Position numbers and translations under genes: made by a program. From NCBI GenBank assembly GCA_963847595.1, contig CAWKAJ010000001.1:124001-188000 (forward strand): a stretch of DNA of 64,000 nucleotides. The letters are read 5' to 3'. The stretch's first letter is position 1, and every line of letters begins with the position of its first letter. Below are positions 57,981 to 64,000 of the stretch, piece after piece. The DNA comes from JACWAE01 sp963847595. Lineage in GTDB: Bacteria; Chloroflexota; Dehalococcoidia; SZUA-161. Under the pieces are notes generated by a model that was given only the letters and a program-made list of their open reading frames with translations, searched no databases and was not told the origin of the DNA.

Positions 57981-59480
57981 ATGACAAATCTTACCCAAGA
58001 GAGGCTGAAAATTTACGTCCCGAGGGAGGCAGCTTCACTCCTGGAGAAGCTGGGAGAGTTATTTCAGAAGCGCAACATCGACTGCTATGTTGTTGGCGGC
58101 TTTGTACGCGACGGGCTTATGGGTCGCACCAACAGCGACATCGACCTCGCAGTAGATGGTGACGCCATAGCCATCGCTTCCGAAGTAGCTAAAGCCTTCG
58201 ATGCCAGGATGGTGCCTCTGGACGAGGTAAATCAAGTAGCCAGAGTGGTTTTCCCCCAGACTGGCTACCAGTGGCACCTCGACTTCGCCACTATTCGAGG
58301 CAGCATTGAGGAAGACCTCAGGCTTCGCGATTTCACTGTAAACGCTATAGCTGTAAGGCTGTGCGGAGCTAAAGGCGACTGGTCTCGAGTCGAAATTATC
58401 GACCCCCTCAATGGAGGCCGCGACCTGAGCCGAAGGATAGTTCGGGCGGTTAGCGATGCAAGTTTCCGGGAAGACCCGGCACGTCTCCTCAGAGCGGTGC
58501 GCCTTGCGGCTACACTCGACTTCTCCATTGAGCATAGTACTGAAGCCCTGATACAGCGCGATAGTGGACTGCTTAGCACCGTTGCCGGTGAACGGCTGCG
58601 CGACGAACTGTGCTACATTCTTGAAACACATAGAGCGTATCAATCATTATGCTCTCTTGACCTACTGGGCCTGCTCGCTGCTTTGATGCCCGAGCTAACA
58701 GGTTCCAAAGGGGTGACACAGCCCAAGGAGCATTACTGGGACGTCTTCGACCACTCTCTGGAAACAGTTGCCTGTGTAGAACGTCTGCTCAGAGAGCAAG
58801 ACAATGATAAGCAGGCAGAGCTTATTGCTCTGGTTCCCTGGTCACCCGAAATGGCCCGGCACTTTGCCCAGGAGAGCGCCGGGGGACGAACCAGAAACGC
58901 TCTACTGAAGCTGGCAGCGCTGCTCCACGATATCGGTAAGCCGGCGACCAAAACTATAGAGCAAAACGGGCGGATGCGCTTTTTGGGCCACGCCAAAGAA
59001 GGCTCTGCCATGGCGGTCCAAATCATGGAACGGCTAAAGTTCAGTAACCGTGAGATAAAAATGGTGCAATTGATGATCGAGCACCACCTGCGACCCGGAT
59101 TTCTGCTGTCCGAAGACATGCCCTCAAGCCGTGCAATCTATAAATACTTCCGCGACACCGGAGATGTAGGCATAGATACCCTATTCCTTGGCCTGGCAGA
59201 CCATCTGGCAGCCCGGGGGCCTATGCTCGACCTCGACCAGTGGCGCAAACATGCGGAGGTAACGCAATACATCCTCTCCAAGTGGTTTGAGGAAAAAGCT
59301 ACCGTTATGCCACCCAAGCTGATAGATGGGCACATCTTGATTGAGAAGTTGGGATTGAGCCCGGGCCCTCAAATCGGCCAACTGCTGGAGATGGTGCGGG
59401 AAGCCCAGGCGGCAGGTGAAATACAGACTGCTGAGGAAGCCCTTAACTTCGTAACAAGGCAATTGGGGAGGAATAGGTGA
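57981..59480 (+). CDS. CCA tRNA nucleotidyltransferase / poly(A) polymerase-type protein with HD domain
   Basis: 499 residues. Nucleotidyltransferase head YVVGGFVRDGLMGRTNSDIDLAVDG (GG and DxD), LRDFTVNAIAV, RRIVRAVSDASFREDPARLLRAVRLAATLDF, then an HD domain (LAALLHDIGKPATKT) and GHAKEGSAMAVQIMERLKFSN. It may add or repair CCA ends, though the tRNAs here encode CCA. Another role as poly(A) polymerase is possible. Its stop overlaps secD by 4 bases. Confidence 0.9.
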   Translation: MTNLTQERLKIYVPREAASLLEKLGELFQKRNIDCYVVGGFVRDGLMGRTNSDIDLAVDGDAIAIASEVAKAFDARMVPLDEVNQVARVVFPQTGYQWHLDFATIRGSIEEDLRLRDFTVNAIAVRLCGAKGDWSRVEIIDPLNGGRDLSRRIVRAVSDASFREDPARLLRAVRLAATLDFSIEHSTEALIQRDSGLLSTVAGERLRDELCYILETHRAYQSLCSLDLLGLLAALMPELTGSKGVTQPKEHYWDVFDHSLETVACVERLLREQDNDKQAELIALVPWSPEMARHFAQESAGGRTRNALLKLAALLHDIGKPATKTIEQNGRMRFLGHAKEGSAMAVQIMERLKFSNREIKMVQLMIEHHLRPGFLLSEDMPSSRAIYKYFRDTGDVGIDTLFLGLADHLAARGPMLDLDQWRKHAEVTQYILSKWFEEKATVMPPKLIDGHILIEKLGLSPGPQIGQLLEMVREAQAAGEIQTAEEALNFVTRQLGRNR

Positions 59481-60859
59481 ACCGCCGGAACCTTATTATT
59501 CTTGCTTTTATCGTTCTCCTGCTTGTGCTGGGGCTAGCTGAAGTGCTGGTCAAGAATTCACCCAGCGTAACGGGTGGTAACCCTGGGAACAACACCCTGG
59601 GAATGAGGCTGGGCTTGGATTTGAGCGGCGGCACTCGCCTTGTCTATCAGGGCAACCTATCCCAGATCGGCAACGAGTCCGCTGCATCAGCCATGCAGGG
59701 CGCTATAGCCATCATCACCAAGAGAGTCGATGCCTACGGCGTTTCCGAGGCGACTATTCAAAAACTGGGCTCGGATGAAATCGTGGTGCAACTCCCCGGG
59801 GTCAGGGATGTCGAGGCAGCAATCAACCTTATCGGTACAACTGCACAGCTTGAGTTCAAAGAAATGGTGTACGACAACAGTACTGGCAATCCCGTTTTGG
59901 ATAACAGCGGCAATCCCGAATGGATACCAGCCACAGCAGTTGACAACAGCGGCCAAGAGGTGGCTTTGACCGGCAAATATCTCAAAAACAATGCCCAGGT
60001 CGTGTTCGCAGCAAATACTAATGCGCCCGAGGTAGCCTTTAATTTCGACAGCGAGGGGGCGACATTATTCTCACAGATCACGGGGCGTCTCATCGGCAAG
60101 CCGCTGGGCATTTTCCTTGACAATAACCTAATCTCGAACCCGACGGTCAAAGCCCAGATAGGTGCCAGCGGGGTTATTGACAATATTCCGCTGAATGAGG
60201 CGCAGACCCTGGTTATACAGCTCAACGCAGGTGCTCTGCCCGTTCCTCTTATAGGGCCCATTGAGCGGACAACCGTAGACCCTACCCTGGGCGCTGATTC
60301 AATACATAAAAGCCTTATCGCCGGAATGGTAGGGCTTATCCTGGTCATAGTATTTATGGTGATTTATTACCGTCTACCCGGTGCACTGGCCAGCGCGGCC
60401 TTAATTATTTACGGCATACTCATGCTGGCATTGTTCAAACTGATACCGGTCACCCTAACGCTGCCTGGCATCGCAGGTTTCATCCTGTCCATCGGCATGG
60501 CGGTAGACGCCAATGTGCTTATTTTCGAGAGGTTGAAGGAGGAACTCAGGTCAGGACGAACCCTGGGCGTGGCAGTGGAAACCGGCTTCAACCGTGCCTG
60601 GCCCGCTATTCGTGACAGCAATATAACCACTATTATTGCCTGCGTCATCCTCTACTGGATAGGAAGTGCGTTAGTGGAGCCCACGATGCAGGGGTTTGCG
60701 CTCACCCTCGGCATTGGCGTGGCGCTCAGCATGTTCAGCGCCATAATAATCACCAGAACCTTTATACGCCTTCTGGTCGGGACCAACGTAGCGGATAATC
60801 TCCCTCTTTTTGGGATTTCGAAGCCTGCACCGACATCGAATGCCAAGGAGCAAGAATAG
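59477..60859 (+). CDS. secD: Protein translocase subunit SecD
   Basis: 460 residues starting GTG (MNRRNLIILAFIVLLLVLGL). First membrane helix, then GLDLSGGTRLVYQGN and the P1-type domain with AIAIITKRVDAYGVSEATIQKLGSDEIVVQLPGV, and a C-terminal bundle of five helices with LPGIAGFILSIGMAVDANVLIFERLKEELRSGRTL. Works with SecF on the outer face to finish export using the proton gradient. GTGA overlap with the previous gene; abuts secF. Confidence 0.95.
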   Translation: MNRRNLIILAFIVLLLVLGLAEVLVKNSPSVTGGNPGNNTLGMRLGLDLSGGTRLVYQGNLSQIGNESAASAMQGAIAIITKRVDAYGVSEATIQKLGSDEIVVQLPGVRDVEAAINLIGTTAQLEFKEMVYDNSTGNPVLDNSGNPEWIPATAVDNSGQEVALTGKYLKNNAQVVFAANTNAPEVAFNFDSEGATLFSQITGRLIGKPLGIFLDNNLISNPTVKAQIGASGVIDNIPLNEAQTLVIQLNAGALPVPLIGPIERTTVDPTLGADSIHKSLIAGMVGLILVIVFMVIYYRLPGALASAALIIYGILMLALFKLIPVTLTLPGIAGFILSIGMAVDANVLIFERLKEELRSGRTLGVAVETGFNRAWPAIRDSNITTIIACVILYWIGSALVEPTMQGFALTLGIGVALSMFSAIIITRTFIRLLVGTNVADNLPLFGISKPAPTSNAKEQE

Positions 60860-62203
60860 TTGTTAGACTTCGTAAGCCGAAGGAAATGGTTCTTTCTGCT
60901 ATCAGGGCTGATCATTATCGCTGGTATCATCGCTCTGGCAGTATCCGGACTTAATCTGGGTATCGAGTTCAGCAGCGGCACCACCATGACCATGCTCTTC
61001 GAAAATAATGTTGCACAGGCAGACATCAGGACTTCTATGGCTGACCTGGGATATCCTAACGCTATAATCCAGCGTAGTGCCCAAAATGCCTTCCTGGTTC
61101 AAGGTTTAGCGCTGTCCACCGACCAAAGCGAAAGAGACCAGCAAGAAGGGCAGTTAGTCGACAACCTCCAGACAACATTCAATACGACGATCATGATAGC
61201 CGAATTCGGCTCAGCGGGTAATACAACCTCAGGTAATACAACCTCAGGTAATACAACCTCAGGTAATACAACCTCAGGTAATACAACCTCAGGTAATACA
61301 ACCTCAGGTAATACAACCTCAGGTAATACAACCTCAGGTAATGCGACCCTGGGCAATGAGACCCTGGGTAACGAGACCTTGGGCAATGAGACGCAGGGTA
61401 ATGCAACGTCGGGCAACACGACACTCGCCCTTATATTCGGGAAGCCAGTAGCGCCCAGCGATTTAGGCAGTGAACTAGGAACTCTAGGATACACAGGAGC
61501 TACCGTTAATCAAACAACCCTCGACTCCTACCTTGTAAGGACGAGCTCAGTATCTACACAGCAGAAGACACAGATACAGCAAGCTCTGGAGCAGAAGTTA
61601 GGGCCCATGAACTATCTTGACTTCAACACTATTTCTCCGGAGGTCTCTGCCCAGCGCGTTAAATATAACATCTACGCTATAATAGCGGCTGCTGTGGCGA
61701 TTATGCTGTACATGGCCTGGGCCTTCCGCAAACTGGCCAGTCCTTTCCGCTATGGAACATGTGCTATCGTGGCTCTATTACACGACGTCCTCATAATGCT
61801 GGCGGTTTTCGCCATCTTCAGGATATCAGTTGACTCCATGTTCATTATCGCAGTATTGACCATAATCGGATTTGGCGTGAACAATGTCATCGTGGTGTTC
61901 GACCGCCTCCGAGAGAGTAAGGTCGTGGAAAGCCGCTTCGATCTCGCCACCAGGGTAAATATGGGCATCACTGAGACCATAACCAGGTCGGTAAATACCA
62001 GCTTGACCGTATTGATTACTCTCTTTGCCCTGTATGCCTTCGGCGGGTCTACCATCCATAACTTCATGCTGGCGTTGATCGTCGGCGTTATTGCCAGCAC
62101 CTACAGCTCGCTGTTCATTGCGGGCCAACTGCTGGTATCGTGGGAGCGCGGCGATTTCGGGAAGCTCTTTAGCTGGTTACCGATACGGCGTCAGCAAAGT
62201 TAA
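60860..62203 (+). CDS. secF: Protein translocase subunit SecF with pentapeptide repeat insertion
   Basis: 447 residues beginning with TTG (LDFVSRRKWFFLLSGLIII). SecF features: GLNLGIEFSSGTTMTM after helix 1, FNTISPEVSAQRVKYNIYAIIAAA, and the C-terminal bundle with TIIGFGVNNVIVVFDRLRES. The protein is over 100 residues longer than usual, partly because residues 120-189 in the large extracytoplasmic loop are 14 pentapeptides of the type G-N-T-T-S. The inserted segment is glycine/threonine-rich and should be disordered. Confidence 0.94.
   Translation: MLDFVSRRKWFFLLSGLIIIAGIIALAVSGLNLGIEFSSGTTMTMLFENNVAQADIRTSMADLGYPNAIIQRSAQNAFLVQGLALSTDQSERDQQEGQLVDNLQTTFNTTIMIAEFGSAGNTTSGNTTSGNTTSGNTTSGNTTSGNTTSGNTTSGNTTSGNATLGNETLGNETLGNETQGNATSGNTTLALIFGKPVAPSDLGSELGTLGYTGATVNQTTLDSYLVRTSSVSTQQKTQIQQALEQKLGPMNYLDFNTISPEVSAQRVKYNIYAIIAAAVAIMLYMAWAFRKLASPFRYGTCAIVALLHDVLIMLAVFAIFRISVDSMFIIAVLTIIGFGVNNVIVVFDRLRESKVVESRFDLATRVNMGITETITRSVNTSLTVLITLFALYAFGGSTIHNFMLALIVGVIASTYSSLFIAGQLLVSWERGDFGKLFSWLPIRRQQS
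61217..61426 (+). repeat. 15-bp tandem repeat inside secF
   Basis: Fourteen 15-bp units; the first eight (61217-61336) are identical (GGTAATACAACCTCA) and encode GNTTS. The next six diverge: GNATL, GNETL, GNETL, GNETQ, GNATS, GNTTL. The gradient from identical to diverged units suggests recent growth by slippage at one end. All units preserve the reading frame. Confidence 0.97.
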
Positions 62204-62253
62204 GCAAGCCTTTTGCAGGCCGAAAGTACCCCGGGAAAACCTCGCAAAACCCC

Positions 62254-62307
62254 TTGACAACATCTACATGTTGTGTTACCTTTGGTTCGCACCACAATAT
62301 GTTGGGT
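62254..62307 (+). promoter_or_regulatory. nrdR promoter with two probable NrdR boxes
   Basis: TTGACA (62254-62259), 17 bases, TACCTT (62277-62282). A perfect inverted repeat ACAACAT/ATGTTGT (62257-62274) overlaps the -35 and spacer, and a second near-palindrome CCACAATATGTTGG (62292-62305) lies downstream, about 34 bases from the first centre. Paired ACA-rich palindromes three helical turns apart are typical of NrdR, so autoregulation is likely. Confidence 0.65.
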
Positions 62308-62322
62308 AGGTGAGCTATCTCT

Positions 62323-62862
62323 ATGCAGTGTCCTTTCTGTGGCTATACAGATTCCAAGGTAATTGACTCGCGCGACGTGAATGAGACTGTACGCCGACGC
62401 CGCGAATGCTTGAGTTGCGGGTTCAGGTTCACCACACACGAAAGGATACAGACCAGCAACTTGGTTATCATCAAAAAAGACAAGCGCCGTGAGGAGTTCA
62501 ATCGGGAGAAGCTGACATCTGGTATTCGTAAGGCCTGTGAGAAGCGCCCACTGCCTACAGGAGCCGTGGAGAAGCTGGTAGACGAGGTGGAAAACGAGCT
62601 GCATCGCCTGGGCAAGGCTGAGATACCCAGCTCGGCGGTGGGCGAGATAGTGATGGAGAAGCTGAAGAAGCTGGACCATATCGCTTATATCCGCTTCGCC
62701 AGCGTCTACCGCGATTTCGCCGACATCACCAGCCTCAAGCAAGAAGTGGACACCCTCATCGCCGCCAAAGACGTCGCCAGCCAGCTTCCCCTCCTACCTG
62801 GAGAGGAAGTCAGCGTCCCGGGCAAAAAGAAAAGGCCTGCCTCCTCCAGACATCCCCGGTGA
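62323..62862 (+). CDS. nrdR: Transcriptional repressor NrdR
   Basis: 179 residues: N-terminal zinc ribbon CPFCGYTDSKVIDSRDVNETVRRRRECLSCGFRFTTHER and an ATP-cone domain (VIIKKDKRREEFNREKLTSGIRKACEKRP). It represses ribonucleotide reductase genes when dATP is high. The C-terminus is extended by roughly 30 residues with a basic end. Its downstream neighbour is the class II ribonucleotide reductase, its natural target. Confidence 0.96.
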   Translation: MQCPFCGYTDSKVIDSRDVNETVRRRRECLSCGFRFTTHERIQTSNLVIIKKDKRREEFNREKLTSGIRKACEKRPLPTGAVEKLVDEVENELHRLGKAEIPSSAVGEIVMEKLKKLDHIAYIRFASVYRDFADITSLKQEVDTLIAAKDVASQLPLLPGEEVSVPGKKKRPASSRHPR

Positions 62863-62902
62863 ATCTCTCCCGAAGGCGATATAGAAAAACGGGGTAATAG
62901 TT

Positions 62903-64000
62903 ATGAGCAGCGATAATGGTAAGAACAGCAAGGCAGAGCGTCTGTTACGAAACAGGATCGCTCGCACTGTCTTTACTTATGCGGAAGCAATGGGCATCTC
63001 CGACAGGGATGTCATTGAGCAACTGACCGACCAGGTTATCGAACGTCTGGAGCCAGTCCCGTCCCTACCGGGTTGGGAGAACCTGACTCCCGTAACGAAA
63101 AGGCCAGTTCAAGATACGGAGATTCAATCCATGATAAGAAGTATACTCGACGAGAAAAAACCGGAAGAGGTTCTTCCTCCAGAAAAGGAGAAAAAGAAGC
63201 CCGCTAAGGCAGCGCGGAAAATTCCGGCGGTGAGCGCAGAGGCCCGGAAAGAGAGAACGACAATATCGTCGAATGCCAGGGCAGTCCTGGAGAGAAGGTA
63301 CTTAATCAAGGACGACAAAGGGAACGTCGTCGAGACCGCTGAGGATATGTTCCGCCGCGTGGCCCATCATATCGCAACAGCGGATTTGCTGTACAACCCT
63401 CAAGCCAATATCAAGGATGAGGAGGAACAGTTCTATCAGTCGATGCTGAACATGGAGTTCCTGCCCAACTCGCCCACCCTGATGAACGCCGGACGCGAGT
63501 TGGGACAGCTTTCGGCGTGTTTTGTGCTGCCCATTGACGACTCTATGAGCTCCATCTTCGACACGCTGAAATATACTGCGCTCATCCACAAGAGTGGAGG
63601 CGGCACCGGCTTCTCTTTCTCCCGCCTGCGCCCCGAAGGAGACCTGGTAGGCTCCACCGGAGGAGTCGCCAGCGGACCCGTATCCTTCATGAAAGCATTC
63701 GACGCCGCCACCGATGTCATCAAACAGGGAGGCAAGAGGCGGGGGGCCAATATGGCTATCCTGAACGTCGACCACCCTGACATATTGAAGTTCATCAGAG
63801 CCAAGGAAGACAACACCTCCCTTACCAACTTCAACATCTCGGTGGCTATAAGCGAAAAGTTCATGAAAGCGGTGGAGAGCGGCAGCGACTACGAGTTGGT
63901 AAATCCCCGCACCCAGAAGGTAGTGGACAAGCTGAACGCCAAAGAGGTTTTCGACCGCATAGTTGAGATGGCGTGGAAGAACGGAGACCCGGGCATTGTG
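62903..64000 (+). CDS. nrdJ: Adenosylcobalamin-dependent ribonucleotide reductase (partial, runs off window)
   Basis: 366 codons visible, in frame to the last base. Residues about 1-60 are a helical N-terminal part (RIARTVFTYAEAMGISDRDVIEQLTDQ), then a Lys/Ala/Pro-rich linker to about 120. The reductase core follows: VLERRYLIKDDKGNVVETAEDMFRRVA, FLPNSPTLMNAGRELGQLSACFVLP (first reducible Cys), HKSGGGTGFSFSRLRPEGD and GGKRRGANMAILNVDHPDILKFI. This matches class II enzymes that use B12; radical-site and C-terminal cysteines are outside the window. Follows nrdR by 40 bases. Confidence 0.93.
   Translation, partial: MSSDNGKNSKAERLLRNRIARTVFTYAEAMGISDRDVIEQLTDQVIERLEPVPSLPGWENLTPVTKRPVQDTEIQSMIRSILDEKKPEEVLPPEKEKKKPAKAARKIPAVSAEARKERTTISSNARAVLERRYLIKDDKGNVVETAEDMFRRVAHHIATADLLYNPQANIKDEEEQFYQSMLNMEFLPNSPTLMNAGRELGQLSACFVLPIDDSMSSIFDTLKYTALIHKSGGGTGFSFSRLRPEGDLVGSTGGVASGPVSFMKAFDAATDVIKQGGKRRGANMAILNVDHPDILKFIRAKEDNTSLTNFNISVAISEKFMKAVESGSDYELVNPRTQKVVDKLNAKEVFDRIVEMAWKNGDPGIV

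Noticed and set aside
61217..61426. Possible CRISPR array from the regular 15-bp repeats
   Set aside because: Units are contiguous without spacers and keep the secF reading frame; this is a coding tandem repeat.

Overview
The window is chromosomal DNA from a bacterium that looks like a member of the Chloroflexota, most likely class Dehalococcoidia. This placement is an inference from gene content: a four-subunit pyruvate:ferredoxin oxidoreductase, an NDP-forming acyl-CoA synthetase, zinc-type S14, class II (B12) ribonucleotide reductase, DUF763 and DUF4389 proteins, and frequent GTG/TTG starts behind strong AGGAGG-type ribosome binding sites. No rRNA is present to settle it.

Layout. 1-12153 (minus strand): an almost uninterrupted str-S10-spc ribosomal operon in the order rpsL-rpsG-fusA-rpsJ-rplC-D-W-B-rpsS-rplV-rpsC-rplP-rpmC-rpsQ-rplN-X-E-rpsZ-rpsH-rplF-R-rpsE-rpmD-rplO (cut by the window edge). 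There is no tuf between fusA and rpsJ. A consensus promoter lies upstream of rpsL, and a 936-bp IS (copy 1, 12233-13168) sits directly against it. 13329-15026: a zinc alcohol dehydrogenase and a gamma-carbonic anhydrase. 15161-19112: a 3.9-kb island bounded by a 47-bp direct repeat of the tRNA-Val 3' half. Its only large gene is a secreted sedolisin-like protease with about 300 residues of Pro-Thr repeats; no integrase was found. 19068-19326: tRNA-Val, tRNA-Arg and tRNA-Leu with their own promoter and terminator. 19423-24678: aminotransferase plus Lrp regulator, then gatC, acyl-CoA synthetase and gatA. 24841-31953 (plus): a frameshifted small membrane gene, typA, rpiB, an alpha-glucan phosphorylase, DUF763, a HAD hydrolase and a flavin reductase. 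31980-44237: a mixed accessory region with arsM and an AbrB-like partner, two paralogous MerR/BldC-type HTH proteins, a response regulator, an FAD disulfide oxidoreductase, an ATP-grasp protein, three tiny genes, an EF-hand-bearing HtpX, and a DRG-type GTPase between two unknown genes. 44542-52212: DUF1015, TatD, the Por operon and leuS. 52368-64000 (plus): mogA/moaB-trmD-rplS-priA, IS copy 2 (56443-57378), def-cca-secD-secF, then nrdR-nrdJ behind probable NrdR boxes.

The most notable signal is the IS pair. The two 936-bp copies look identical over the parts compared apart from one nonsense change, and each is flanked by a perfect 5-bp target duplication. In both cases the duplication directly abuts the -35 hexamer of a good sigma-70 promoter (rpsL operon and def operon), with the same IS end facing the promoter. 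This suggests an element that picks the upstream edge of promoters as its target. Other points of interest are the tRNA-Val-bounded protease island, the array of GNTTS pentapeptides inside SecF, and a family of intergenic GTAGGGGC/GCCCCTAC hairpins.
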